From Buttiauxella agrestis ATCC 33320 (lineage in GTDB: Bacteria > Pseudomonadota > Gammaproteobacteria > Enterobacterales > Enterobacteriaceae), in NCBI RefSeq assembly GCF_000735355.1, contig NZ_JMPI01000022.1, positions 248,025 through 312,024 on the forward strand: DNA of 64,000 bases, given 5' to 3'. Shown one piece after another: positions 26,246 to 36,651 of this stretch. A model generated the notes under the pieces. It was not told the origin of the DNA. It ran no database searches and saw only the letters and a list, made by a program, of their open reading frames with translations. Position numbers and translations under genes: made by a program. Position 1 is the stretch's first letter. Every line of letters begins with the position of its first letter.

Positions 26246-28498
26246 TCACACCGTAGGATTTGCGGGTGGCAGCGTTCCCGCTGCTGCCTGCGCATCCTGT
26301 AGCGCTTGAACGCCATCGGCACCCGGTTGCATCACTTGCACCGTTTGTACTGGCGGGCGAATGCCTGCCGCATCAAAGTGCTTTTTCACCATCCCATCTA
26401 ATGCAAATCGCACCGACCACTGCTTCAGCGGCTGGGTTGTAAACGATACGCGCACCGTAAATGCCTGATTAGTCAGCCCGACAATCCCGGCAAATGACGG
26501 TTCGCCAATCACCAGTTTGCGAATATCTTCCTGCTCCATCAATTCATGCACCGCCTCTTTCAGAATACGGTTAGCTTTGTCGACATCCTCCTGCCGGTCT
26601 ACGTCATAGTTGGCGACAAACGAACCAATGCCGCGCACAAAGTTGGCGAACGTGGTTATCGATGACCATGGAATGATGTGATACGCCCCGGTATCCTGGC
26701 GCACACCAACCGAACGAATCGACATGCGCTCAACGCTGCCGGTAATCGGCCCGATAGTGACTAAATCTCCAGTGTTCATCCCATTTTCAAACTGAATAAA
26801 CACCCCGGTAATAATGTCTTTGACCAGCGTTTGCGCCCCGAAACTGATGGCTAACCCCAGAGCGCCAGCCCCGGCGAGTAACGGTGCGATATTCACCCCA
26901 ATTTCTGACAGTAAAATCATAATGGTTATGGTGCTGATAACGACCGCCAGCGCGTTACGGAACAAGGTGAGCAGCGTGCGGGTACGTGCGCTAGGCATCG
27001 GGCGACCATGAATATCAGATGCCAGGCGGTTTTCAATCAGGCTTGCCAGCAACGTCCAACCAACGGCTGAGAACAGCAAAATCAGCACAATGCGGATGAT
27101 AATGTCGATAGTCTTCTCACCGGCGCCGTTAGTGAGCCATGCCCACATATCAAACAGTCCCCAGGCATTGAGCAGCATCATCACGGCAACGCAAACCGTC
27201 AGAATACGCGCCAGTTTCAATAGCGCTGAAATCCAGCCATTCAGCCGTTTTTGCAGTTCCGGGTAATTGCGCTGAACCTGGGGTGAAAGCGAGATGGTTT
27301 TCGCCAGCCAGCGTGACAGCATCCCTGAGATAAACGCCGCAATACTGATAATCGCCAGGCTATGCAGAGAAGCCGCCATCATCCATTTGAGGCTGTTACC
27401 AGGATCGAATAGCGAGAAGAAGAACAACACCACAAAGTAAGCGCTCGCCAGCCAGTGCCAGACCAGCGCGAAGGCGCGAATAAACAGGCTGAAAAACGCC
27501 ATCGAGCGGTCAGCCAGTTGAATCAGGCTTTGTTGGATATGGCGTTTATTGGTGAATATCAGATACAGCGCCCAAAGCATAATGCACAGCATTATCAAAA
27601 CATTGGTTATCGCGCCGACTTGTACGTTGACCTGGTTGGAGATAATCGGCACCGCGACCAGAATACCGTAGCCAATCAGGCTGCTTAAACCGGCGAGACG
27701 AATGTTCCAGTATCGCGCGTTCTGGTCACTGACCGGGAAGGGACGTAAATCGGGGAAACGCGGGCAGAATATTAATCGCAATATCGCTTTGAAGAATTCT
27801 ATTAACGCAAAGGCATTCAGGAACAGCCCCTGCTGGCGGGCGATGGTGCGACTGCCTGCGTTCATCATGTCGCTAAATATTTGCCCGACGAAAATCGTTA
27901 ATGCCAGGAGCAGCAAGTCGATGATAAATGCGCCAATGATCATCAGCGGCAGATGGAACCAGCTCGAGCGGTCGCGGTTCTTTTTGCGCCCCCATTTACC
28001 CATGCGCGTCCAGACCGGCGTCATACAGGTTCGAATCAACAAATAGAAAGCGAAAACGCTGACGGCGAGCATCGCAAAATGCGTGAGTGCGTTATAGAAA
28101 GTCTGTGGATTAAACGACTTATGCGGAGCACCGGTAATATTGCGGTGCAGTTGAGCAAAACGCTGGGCTAATTCACCGCCGTAATGGCGACTGACATCGG
28201 TGACATTTTCGAGCACCGTTTTGTCCTCGCTCAGTTGCTCAGGCGGCACAATGGCGGGAACCGGCTCTGGCGGTGGCGTGGCAGCCACTTTGCGTAGTTG
28301 TTCAATTAACTCATTGCGCGATTGCGAGTTATCCAGCACATCGGCCAGCGCGGAATAGGCTTTCTTTTTTTCTTCAAGATTAGGTTCGGCGGGTGGGGCG
28401 GTAGTGTTCTGTTGAGAGGAAGCCGCAGCCGCAGCGGGGAGGCTGACAGCCTGAGTTTGAAAGCTAAACATGCACAGCAGGAGCAAGAGTAGCGGCAC
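26246..28498 (-). CDS. ybiO: moderate-conductance mechanosensitive channel YbiO
   Basis: An inner-membrane MscS-family channel that releases solutes under hypo-osmotic shock. The 750-residue protein (741 in E. coli) has a signal-like N-terminus, a periplasmic coil-forming segment, about ten membrane helices, and the MscS core with the pore helix (LAGAGALGLAISFGAQTLVKD) near residue 540, followed by the beta domain (GDLVTIGPITGSVERM). The start is GTG 28498, placed by GGAGGAAC seven bases upstream. A REP pair lies upstream, between it and glnQ. Confidence 0.95.
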   Translation of the reverse strand: MPLLLLLLCMFSFQTQAVSLPAAAAASSQQNTTAPPAEPNLEEKKKAYSALADVLDNSQSRNELIEQLRKVAATPPPEPVPAIVPPEQLSEDKTVLENVTDVSRHYGGELAQRFAQLHRNITGAPHKSFNPQTFYNALTHFAMLAVSVFAFYLLIRTCMTPVWTRMGKWGRKKNRDRSSWFHLPLMIIGAFIIDLLLLALTIFVGQIFSDMMNAGSRTIARQQGLFLNAFALIEFFKAILRLIFCPRFPDLRPFPVSDQNARYWNIRLAGLSSLIGYGILVAVPIISNQVNVQVGAITNVLIMLCIMLWALYLIFTNKRHIQQSLIQLADRSMAFFSLFIRAFALVWHWLASAYFVVLFFFSLFDPGNSLKWMMAASLHSLAIISIAAFISGMLSRWLAKTISLSPQVQRNYPELQKRLNGWISALLKLARILTVCVAVMMLLNAWGLFDMWAWLTNGAGEKTIDIIIRIVLILLFSAVGWTLLASLIENRLASDIHGRPMPSARTRTLLTLFRNALAVVISTITIMILLSEIGVNIAPLLAGAGALGLAISFGAQTLVKDIITGVFIQFENGMNTGDLVTIGPITGSVERMSIRSVGVRQDTGAYHIIPWSSITTFANFVRGIGSFVANYDVDRQEDVDKANRILKEAVHELMEQEDIRKLVIGEPSFAGIVGLTNQAFTVRVSFTTQPLKQWSVRFALDGMVKKHFDAAGIRPPVQTVQVMQPGADGVQALQDAQAAAGTLPPANPTV

Positions 28499-28598
28499 GG
28501 CGTTCCTCCGGACTGAAAGTCAGACAAAGGAATAATTATAGAGGGGAGGGAGAAGGCGGCGAGAAAACGGGAATTATCTGGTGTGAACGTTGGACTGA

Positions 28599-28676
28599 TG
28601 TCGGATGACGCTGCGCTTATCCGACCTACGCCGGGATTGGTTTTGTAGGGGGGATAAGCCGTAGGCGTCATCCACC
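28599..28676. repeat. BIME: two inverted REP units
   Basis: A REP (GTCGGATGACG...CTTATCCGACCTACGCC) and an inverted partner (GTAGG...GGATAAGCCGTAGGCGTCATCC) are separated by a dozen bases. The pair lies between the end of glnQ and the ybiO start, where it may stabilise the glnHPQ transcript end. Confidence 0.85.
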
Positions 28677-28725
28677 AACTTTAAAGCGGCGGGGTCGCAT
28701 TCGCTTACCCGCCCTGGACGTTATT

Positions 28726-29448
28726 TTAAGAAACGTGCTGCAAGAATTCCTGTAAACGCTGGCTTGGCGGGTTCTCAATCAACTCTAGCGGGTTGCCATC
28801 TTCAGCAATGCGGCCCTTATCAATAAAGATCAGGCGCGATGCGACTTTGGCAGCAAAACCAACTTCGTGAGTCACGATAACCATCGTCATGCCTTCTTCG
28901 GCCAGATCCTGCATAACCTTCAGAACTTCATGGCGCAGTTCCGGGTCAAGTGCAGACGTTGGCTCATCGAACAGCATCATTTTCGGCTTAACCGCCAGCG
29001 CACGGGCAATGGCCACACGCTGTTGCTGACCGCCGGAAAGCTCTGAAGGATAGTGATGCGCACGCTCGGCGAGGCCCACTTTTGCCAGCAGTTCTTTAGC
29101 CAGTTTATCGGCCGCGTCTTTTTTCAAACCACGGACACGAATCGGGCCAAAGGCGACGTTTTCCAGCGCAGTCAGGTGTGGGAACAGATAAAACTGCTGG
29201 AACACCATGCCTGCTTCCTGACGAATCAGGCGCTCATCAACTTTCGGATCGTTTACTTTCAGACCATCAACGAACAGGTCGCCGCTGGTGATATCTTCAA
29301 GTTTGTTAATGCAGCGCAGCAGCGTGGATTTACCCGAACCAGACGGCCCGATAATAACGACGACTTCACCTTGTTTAATATCGAGATCGATATTGTGCAG
29401 CACCTGGGTTTTGCCAAAGTGCTTAGAAACATTTTTAAATTCAATCAC
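28726..29448 (-). CDS. glnQ: glutamine ABC transporter ATP-binding protein GlnQ
   Basis: The ATPase of the high-affinity glutamine importer. The 240-residue protein has Walker [10 protein letters not shown] (residues 34-42), signature [10 protein letters not shown], Walker B LLMFDEP-like (MMLFDEP) and switch histidine in VTHEVGFA. It overlaps glnP by four bases, in the order glnH-glnP-glnQ, and shares their NtrC/sigma-54 control. Confidence 0.97.
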   Translation of the reverse strand: MIEFKNVSKHFGKTQVLHNIDLDIKQGEVVVIIGPSGSGKSTLLRCINKLEDITSGDLFVDGLKVNDPKVDERLIRQEAGMVFQQFYLFPHLTALENVAFGPIRVRGLKKDAADKLAKELLAKVGLAERAHHYPSELSGGQQQRVAIARALAVKPKMMLFDEPTSALDPELRHEVLKVMQDLAEEGMTMVIVTHEVGFAAKVASRLIFIDKGRIAEDGNPLELIENPPSQRLQEFLQHVS

Positions 29449-30104
29449 AGGATTTTCATCCTTCTTTCAAGGCGACGCAGCACGAAGCTCAGCACCAAAG
29501 TAATAATCAGATAGAAGACCGCAACGGCGCTCCAGATCTCCAGCGCACGGAAGTTTCCGGCAATAATTTCTTGCCCCTGACGGGTCAATTCAGCCACACC
29601 GATAACGATGAACAGCGACGTATCTTTGATACTGATAATCCACTGGTTACCCAATGGCGGCAGCATACGACGCAGCGCCAGCGGCATAATCACGTGGCGA
29701 ATAGTTTCACGCTTAGACAAGCCCAATGCCAGGCCTGCTTCCTGAAAACCTTTATGAATTGACAGCACCGCACCACGGGTAATTTCCGCAATGTACGCGC
29801 CGGAGTTGATCATAATCGTTACGACGGCGGCGCTGAACGGGTCAATGCGCAGGTCGTTAAAGGCCATTGGCAGGGCAAAGTAAATAAACATGACCTGCAC
29901 CACAATTGGCGTGCCGCGAATCACTTCAATGAATACTAATGCGATGTGGTTGGCAATCCAGCCGCCGTAAGTACGGGCGAAGCCTGCGACCAGACCAATT
30001 ATCAGACCGCCGCAAAGCCCGAGGACCGAAATCCACAAGGTCATTTTGGCGCCTTCAATTAAAAGCGGGATTGCAGGCCAAATGGCACTCCAGTCGAACT
30101 CCAT
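29445..30104 (-). CDS. glnP: glutamine ABC transporter permease GlnP
   Basis: The inner-membrane subunit of the glutamine importer, 219 residues with five or six hydrophobic helices and the His/Glu/Gln-family permease loop ([23 protein letters not shown], in part near residue 140). It lies 85 bases after glnH, with a G/C hairpin in the gap, and overlaps glnQ. Confidence 0.97.
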   Translation of the reverse strand: MEFDWSAIWPAIPLLIEGAKMTLWISVLGLCGGLIIGLVAGFARTYGGWIANHIALVFIEVIRGTPIVVQVMFIYFALPMAFNDLRIDPFSAAVVTIMINSGAYIAEITRGAVLSIHKGFQEAGLALGLSKRETIRHVIMPLALRRMLPPLGNQWIISIKDTSLFIVIGVAELTRQGQEIIAGNFRALEIWSAVAVFYLIITLVLSFVLRRLERRMKIL

Positions 30105-30140
30105 GATTAATTCCTATATGTTACCGTGGTTCAAAAATAG

Positions 30141-30161
30141 CAGGGGCGAAAGTCGCCCCTG
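30141..30161 (-). promoter_or_regulatory. intergenic hairpin between glnH and glnP
   Basis: CAGGGGCGA / TCGCCCCTG with a three-base loop and no T-run. It may protect the glnH 3' end or reduce read-through into glnPQ, since more binding protein than permease is needed. Confidence 0.65.
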
Positions 30162-30189
30162 AGGTCTTACTTAAATCATTTTAGAGTTA

Positions 30190-31008
<819 letters not shown>

Positions 31009-31091
31009 CTACAACATACTGTTTTGCAAGGATGTGAATTTGTAACATTGCACAAAAATGGTTGCAAGCCAGCTGCGGCGCACTGTTGTGG

Positions 31092-31108
31092 TGCCCAGTT
31101 TTGGTGCG
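31092..31108. promoter_or_regulatory. NtrC site, proximal
   Basis: TGCCCAGTTTTGGTGCG fits the NtrC pattern TGCAC-N7-GTGCA with a strong right half, and is centred about 120 bases upstream of the predicted sigma-54 start, near where E. coli glnH sites lie. Confidence 0.6.
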
Positions 31109-31236
31109 AGATTGCGTGAGCAAGACCGATGTTTAGTTTTACCGCAGTTTAAGGTGGTAAAACAATCATCCGTTAACGATTGTGTGAAGTGATTATTACA
31201 AATGAGTAACTTATGCGGCAAGGATAAACAATTACG

Positions 31237-31253
31237 TGCGCTAAAATGGTGCA
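31237..31253. promoter_or_regulatory. NtrC site, distal
   Basis: TGCGCTAAAATGGTGCA has a single mismatch from the dyad TGCACT-N4-TGGTGCA as I recall it. It lies about 265 bases upstream of the predicted glnH start and 67 bases from the dps stop, a working distance for an enhancer. Confidence 0.65.
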
Positions 31254-31255
31254 GG

Positions 31256-31313
31256 CATCCTCCCGAAAACGGGAGGATGAGATAACAATTTAATCCCCAG
31301 ACAGGGATTTAAA
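31256..31313 (-). terminator. tandem hairpins after dps
   Basis: A perfect ten-base stem (CATCCTCCCG / CGGGAGGATG, loop AAAA, 31256-31279) and a second stem (TTTAATCCC / GGGATTTAAA, 31288-31313) lie between the dps stop and the distal NtrC site. Neither has a clean T-run, but together they probably end dps transcription. Confidence 0.6.
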
Positions 31314-31319
31314 TGGCCA

Positions 31320-32128
<809 letters not shown>

Positions 32129-33016
32129 TTAATTTACGTCAACGCTGGTAATCTGCGGTTCGCGCTTAATCGTCAGGGTTGAGCCGATGGAAGCCGCGAT
32201 GATGGAGAGCAGCGCCAGCCATTGCACCAGGGTCAGATGCTCACCGAGGAACAACATGCCAGACAACGCTGCAAGCCCCGGCTCCATGCTCATTAATGTG
32301 CCAAATGTGCGTGTTGGTAAGCGGGTCAATGCAATCATTTCAAGCGAGTAGGGAAGTGCTGTAGACAAAATCGCTACACCCAGGCCGAGCGGTAAAAGCG
32401 ACCAATGCCAGAGCGCTTCACCAGCTTGCCATGCTCCAATCGGTACAAAAATAACGGCAGCAATCAGTGAACCGAAGGCAACCGTTGCTGGGCCATGGTC
32501 AGCACCTGCCTTTTGGCCAAACAGAATATAAATCGCCCAGCAAGCCCCGGCGCCCAGTGCAAAAGCGGCACCGGTTAAATCGACGCTCGAAATAGATTGC
32601 CCCAGAGGCAGCAAGAACCACAGTCCCAGCACGGCCAGAATCACCCAGACAAAATCCACCGCCCGTCGGGAAGAGAATAACGCGACGGCAAGCGGGCCTG
32701 TGAATTCCAGGGCAACGGCAATGCCCAACGGCACCGTCTGAATAGACAAATAGAAGAGGTAGTTCATCCCACCGAGCGCCAGTCCATACATTAACAATGG
32801 GAAGCGTTGTTCGGCTTTAAAGCGTAATCGCCAGGGTTTAAAAATTACCACCAGAATCAACGTACCCAGAGTCAGACGTAGTGCCGTCACACCGGGTGCG
32901 CCGACGAGCGGGAAGAGTGATTTTGCAAGTGATGCGCCACTCTGAATGGAAGTCATGGCAATCAAAAGAACAACAATGGGCAACCATACTGGGGTTTTAC
33001 GGGGGGATAACGGCAT
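32129..33016 (-). CDS. rhtA: threonine/homoserine exporter RhtA
   Basis: An inner-membrane exporter of homoserine, threonine and some other amino acids, in the DMT superfamily. The 295-residue length equals E. coli RhtA. There are ten hydrophobic segments in two EamA repeats; the N-terminal one has GVTALRLTLGTLIL and the C-terminal one EPGLAALSGMLFLGE. The order dps-rhtA-ompX is that of E. coli. Confidence 0.96.
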   Translation of the reverse strand: MPLSPRKTPVWLPIVVLLIAMTSIQSGASLAKSLFPLVGAPGVTALRLTLGTLILVVIFKPWRLRFKAEQRFPLLMYGLALGGMNYLFYLSIQTVPLGIAVALEFTGPLAVALFSSRRAVDFVWVILAVLGLWFLLPLGQSISSVDLTGAAFALGAGACWAIYILFGQKAGADHGPATVAFGSLIAAVIFVPIGAWQAGEALWHWSLLPLGLGVAILSTALPYSLEMIALTRLPTRTFGTLMSMEPGLAALSGMLFLGEHLTLVQWLALLSIIAASIGSTLTIKREPQITSVDVN

Positions 33017-33385
33017 CCTGCGTCCTGTCAGTCAGAGTCTGGTTTGGTCAAGAAATTAAAAGTAACCCCAGTGTAAATGATTAACTTATGGCTGGTTGAG
33101 AATTCATTGAAAAAAATAATAGTCTGATGCAGTAACATAACTGCGTGATTGCATAAGATTTGTTCGAATCTGTTTAAGAATTATCTGGATGACGATGTTG
33201 CGTTTCATGACAATAATTGCTGCGGTTTATGGCAAGAAGTCCATGAATTGAAGGGATTATGATGTAATGGAAATGTTCTGTTACATGAAAGGATTCTTTA
33301 GACAACGTAAATGTCGAAGAGTTTCTTACACAATTTTGATATATTAAAAACTTAGAAGTTACTTGAAGCACATTTGAGGTGGTTT
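33017..33385. other. intergenic region, rhtA / ompX
   Basis: 369 AT-rich bases between the divergent rhtA and ompX genes, containing both promoters and the ompX leader, whose RBS is GAGGTGG. In E. coli the ompX leader is a target of sRNAs such as CyaR; I cannot confirm pairing here. No gene seen. Confidence 0.45.
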
Positions 33386-33889
33386 ATGAAAAAAATTGCA
33401 TGTCTTTCAGCATTAGCTTGTGTTCTGGCCGTTTCCGTTGGTACCGCATCTGCAACTAGCACCGTAACCGGTGGCTACGCACAAAGCGATATGCAGGGCG
33501 TTGCTAACAAAGCTGGCGGTTTCAACTTGAAATACCGTTACGAAAACGACACTCAGCTGGGTTACATCGCTTCTTTCACTCACACTGAGAAAAGCCGTAC
33601 CGAAGATGGCGTTTACAACAAAGGTCAATACTACGGCATCACTGCTGGTCCAGCTTTCCGCATCAACGACTGGGCAAGCATCTACGGTGTAGTCGGTGTT
33701 GGTTACGGTAAAGCATTAGCAACCGCATACCCAGATCACGATTCAACTAGCGACTACGGTTTCTCTTACGGCGCTGGTCTGCAGTTCAACCCAATCGAAA
33801 ACGTTGCTCTTGACGTTTCCTACGAGCAGAGCCGCATCCGTAACGTTGATGTTGGCACCTGGATCGCAGGCGTGGGTTACCGCTTCTAA
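33386..33889 (+). CDS. ompX: outer membrane protein OmpX
   Basis: An eight-stranded outer-membrane beta-barrel of the Ail/Lom/OmpX family, involved in surface stress responses and adhesion. It is 167 residues (171 in E. coli) with a 23-residue signal peptide (SVGTASA|TST). The terminal strand ends GVGYRF with the C-terminal phenylalanine required for assembly. Extracellular loops, rich in Tyr/Asn/Asp, are slightly shorter than in E. coli. ATG 33386 is the start; the TTG twelve bases earlier lies in the RBS. Confidence 0.97.
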   Translation: MKKIACLSALACVLAVSVGTASATSTVTGGYAQSDMQGVANKAGGFNLKYRYENDTQLGYIASFTHTEKSRTEDGVYNKGQYYGITAGPAFRINDWASIYGVVGVGYGKALATAYPDHDSTSDYGFSYGAGLQFNPIENVALDVSYEQSRIRNVDVGTWIAGVGYRF

Positions 33890-33912
33890 TTTCACTCTTT
33901 AATCGAGTGAAA

Positions 33913-33941
33913 AAAAATCCGCCTCTCGGGGCGGATTTTTT
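33913..33941. terminator. bidirectional terminator, ompX / opgE
   Basis: A TCCGCC / GGCGGA stem with A-run before and T-run after lies between the convergent ompX and opgE genes, so it can end transcription both ways. Confidence 0.9.
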
Positions 33942-33957
33942 ATGCGCTGAATTTGAG

Positions 33958-35544
33958 TTAACGCGTTTGCGTTTCAAACACATCCGTCTGCAAATGAGTA
34001 TAGTCCACCTTCTTGAGCTTAAAGTTGGTGATATAGATTGGCCCCGCTTTTTGCTCAGAGATGAACTTGTATTTCGGCGTTAACTCTTTGGTTTTAATCC
34101 CGGTCCACGCTGAGAAGAAGTTCAGGAAATCATTGGCTGAACGGCGCGCTTTAATCTGACGATGCGCGGTATCATCGCTTGAAAGCACCATAAACGGCAC
34201 CTGGAAGTTTTGCTGGAACTCGTCATCATGTGCCAGATATTGCACATCGGTGCCACGTTCTTTGAACGCCAGTCCGTGGTCTGAAAAGTAAACCATCGAG
34301 AAACTGTCACCGGTATTTTTCAGTTGCTGATAGAGCTGTTTGAGCAAGTCGTCGGTCTGCGTCATGGTATACAGATAACAAGATGTCTCTTTCGACTGCA
34401 CAAAATCTTTGTATTTGCCCTGAGTCCGGTCGCAGGCCTGGGGATGTGAACCCATCAAGTGCAGCACAATTAATTGCGGGGTAGTGTGCTGGGTGGCAAA
34501 CACCTGCGCCGTCATCTTTAATAATGCTTCGTCACGGGTATTTTTATCCGCTTCAAAATCACCATTTTTCAAAAAATGCACTTCATCCGCACGCTTGGCG
34601 ATGCTGGCAATGGCGGTATCGTATTCACCGATTTGCCCCTGGTTTGAGAACCACCATGTCTGGAAACCAGCACGGTTGGCGAGGGTGATAATGCTGTCCT
34701 GATATTGCGGTTTGCCATCAATAACCCGGTTGAGCGTCATCCCCAATGATTTCTGCGTTGAACCACTGGCGGCAACATAATCCATAAACAAGTTGCCATT
34801 GACCTGGCTGGCGAAAGGCGTGTTATCCCAGTGACCACCGAAAGCCCCCAGCGCATCACGCCGTGCGCTCTCACCAATCACCACCACATAAGTGTGATAC
34901 TTCGGTTTAACCGCCAGCACATTCCAGGTGTCCTTCATCTGAGCGAAGGCCTGCATCCGCGTCTGTTCGTCGATCACTTCCTGGTTATTGACTACCACAT
35001 CTTTGACGAACCGGAACACCGGATAACCGGAATCTTTGAATTTAAATACGCCACCGTAAGCCAGATTTTGCACCGGAGCCACAAAGAAACAAACCACGCT
35101 GACAACCAGACATAAACTGTCGAAATGACACCAGTTTCTTTTCTTCGGCGCGACTTTACGACGCACGGCAATAATGCCAAGCGCCAGAATAAATACCGAC
35201 ACCAAATAGCTGTACCACGGGAAGATAGTCATCAATTCCGTGGATTCTTCGAAGTTGGTCGAATGCAGGGCCAGCAAGGTATTAAAGTTGGGCGAACCGT
35301 AGGCCTGACCAAACGGGAAATACATCGCGGCTATCAAACTGCAAATTGCCAGCAAACCTTTCTGGAATTTAGGCGCGCTGCGCCAAAGCAGCAGCAATAC
35401 GCAGCTAAAAGCCACCGCATACAGAATGCTAAATTCATAACCGAGAGCGAAGTTAATCAGCAAAGACTGAAGGAAATAAAAGCCAGTCCACGGATTGAGC
35501 GCAATTGCGCGGGTCGTCAGGGTTTCTTTAACCGTTAAATTCAT
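33958..35544 (-). CDS. opgE: phosphoethanolamine transferase OpgE (YbiP)
   Basis: An inner-membrane enzyme of the EptA/sulfatase family that adds phosphoethanolamine to osmoregulated periplasmic glucans. It is 528 residues, with five N-terminal membrane helices (to about residue 155) and a periplasmic alkaline-phosphatase-fold domain. Metal-site motifs are visible at GESARRD (residues 224-230) and SDHG near residue 400; the nucleophilic threonine is expected in the SGSTQKSLGMT region. The neighbours ompX and mntS agree with E. coli. Confidence 0.94.
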   Translation of the reverse strand: MNLTVKETLTTRAIALNPWTGFYFLQSLLINFALGYEFSILYAVAFSCVLLLLWRSAPKFQKGLLAICSLIAAMYFPFGQAYGSPNFNTLLALHSTNFEESTELMTIFPWYSYLVSVFILALGIIAVRRKVAPKKRNWCHFDSLCLVVSVVCFFVAPVQNLAYGGVFKFKDSGYPVFRFVKDVVVNNQEVIDEQTRMQAFAQMKDTWNVLAVKPKYHTYVVVIGESARRDALGAFGGHWDNTPFASQVNGNLFMDYVAASGSTQKSLGMTLNRVIDGKPQYQDSIITLANRAGFQTWWFSNQGQIGEYDTAIASIAKRADEVHFLKNGDFEADKNTRDEALLKMTAQVFATQHTTPQLIVLHLMGSHPQACDRTQGKYKDFVQSKETSCYLYTMTQTDDLLKQLYQQLKNTGDSFSMVYFSDHGLAFKERGTDVQYLAHDDEFQQNFQVPFMVLSSDDTAHRQIKARRSANDFLNFFSAWTGIKTKELTPKYKFISEQKAGPIYITNFKLKKVDYTHLQTDVFETQTR

Positions 35545-35862
35545 GTTTACCGAGATCTACTAAACGCCATGCGAAAACCCTGGCGACGAGGGTAAGAACC
35601 TGCCTGACAGACGGAAAAGAAGGGGGAACTGGACCGCATCTGCGAGCCGCTTCATGTGCAGGGCTGCAAGAAGATAGAGCGGTACGATAAGAAGATCAAC
35701 TGATAAGAGAAATGTGTTTTGCGAAGCAGGTAACAAAACCGACAAATGGTAGGGTTAAAGTGCGACTAAACGGTAATTTCAGGGAATCTAATGAAAGGAA
35801 AAACTAACAGCTGGGATAGCCGACGTGAGTCAGACTACTGGTGAAGAAGGCAGGGCGGCTGC
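35545..35862. other. intergenic region, opgE / mntS
   Basis: 318 bases upstream of opgE and downstream of mntS. A 61-codon frame with a TTG start and no RBS was dismissed. I see no repeat or convincing terminator. Confidence 0.4.
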
Positions 35863-35991
35863 CTATGACTTCGGTTTTTCGCCCTGCTGTGGTTTGCCGG
35901 AAACCCAATCACATAACATATTGAGCAGCATCAGCCGCACTTGAAACGGGGAATGTGTAAACACGCTCATGCACCTCTTAAATTCATTCAT
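35863..35991 (-). CDS. mntS: small manganese-homeostasis protein MntS
   Basis: A 42-codon gene on the strand opposite to mntR, as in E. coli. The translation begins MNEFKRCMSVFTHSPFQVRL and ends QQGEKPKS, close to E. coli MntS in length and sequence. MntS raises available intracellular Mn(II), in part by inhibiting the exporter MntP, and is repressed by MntR with manganese. AGGAGG lies six bases before the ATG. A MntR box lies about 65 bases upstream of the start. In E. coli the transcript was first described as sRNA RybA. Confidence 0.95.
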   Translation of the reverse strand: MNEFKRCMSVFTHSPFQVRLMLLNMLCDWVSGKPQQGEKPKS

Positions 35992-36054
35992 CTTGTCCTC
36001 CTAATAACATCTGCTGCCTTCAATTCCTTTTAAGGCTGACTGCATTACATACAG

Positions 36055-36072
36055 ATATAGCACAGGCTATAT
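36055..36072. promoter_or_regulatory. MntR box of mntS
   Basis: ATATAGC-ACAG-GCTATAT is a perfect seven-base dyad with a four-base spacer and matches the MntR operators of E. coli mntH and mntS. It lies between mntS and the divergent mntR and would place mntS, and possibly mntR, under manganese repression. Confidence 0.85.
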
Positions 36073-36181
36073 TGTATAGCTATTGCTAATTCGTTAAATT
36101 TTTGTGCTTGGGTGATGCTGGTTTACAATGGGGCCAAAGCTCGTCATCGGACGATGCCGCACCCCTGCATGAGGAAGCATC

Positions 36182-36649
36182 ATGAGCCGTACGCCAGGCC
36201 AAAAAAATAAACCAAAAATGACGCAGTTGGTAAACGTTGAAGAGCATGTCGAAGGCTTTCGGCAGGTGCGTGAAGCGCATCGCCGTGAATTGATTGATGA
36301 CTACGTTGAGCTGATTTCTGATTTGATTCGTGAAGTGGGGGAAGTGCGCCAGGTTGATATGGCGGCAAGGCTTGGCGTCTCTCAGCCAACTGTTGCTAAA
36401 ATGTTAAAAAGACTCGCCTCGGTGGGGCTTATTGAACAAATTCCATGGCGCGGCGTATTTCTGACGGCAGAAGGTGAGAAGTTGGCGCAAATGAGCCGTG
36501 AGCGTCATCAAATCGTTGAAAACTTTTTTCTCGCGCTGGGCATCAGCCCGGAAACGGCCAGAATTGACGCCGAAGGTGTTGAGCACCACGTGAGTGAAGA
36601 AACGCTGGAAGCCTTTCGCTTGTTTAGCGAGCAGCGGGGATTTAAGTAG
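36182..36649 (+). CDS. mntR: manganese-responsive regulator MntR
   Basis: A DtxR-family regulator that, with Mn(II), represses mntH and mntS and activates mntP. The 155-residue length equals E. coli. The winged helix-turn-helix is at about residues 60-85 ([22 protein letters not shown]), followed by the metal-binding and dimerisation helices with [10 protein letters not shown] and [11 protein letters not shown]. The N-terminal 15 residues are the least conserved part. The RBS is GAGGAAG. It is followed two bases later by ybiR. Confidence 0.97.
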   Translation: MSRTPGQKNKPKMTQLVNVEEHVEGFRQVREAHRRELIDDYVELISDLIREVGEVRQVDMAARLGVSQPTVAKMLKRLASVGLIEQIPWRGVFLTAEGEKLAQMSRERHQIVENFFLALGISPETARIDAEGVEHHVSEETLEAFRLFSEQRGFK

Positions 36650-36651
36650 CA

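Noticed and set aside
33150-33180. tRNA-like TTCGAATC stretch
   Set aside because: No acceptor, D or anticodon stems can be drawn around it.
35560-35745. 61-codon hydrophobic frame ahead of opgE as a possible small membrane protein
   Set aside because: It needs a TTG start with no RBS, and I find no related family.
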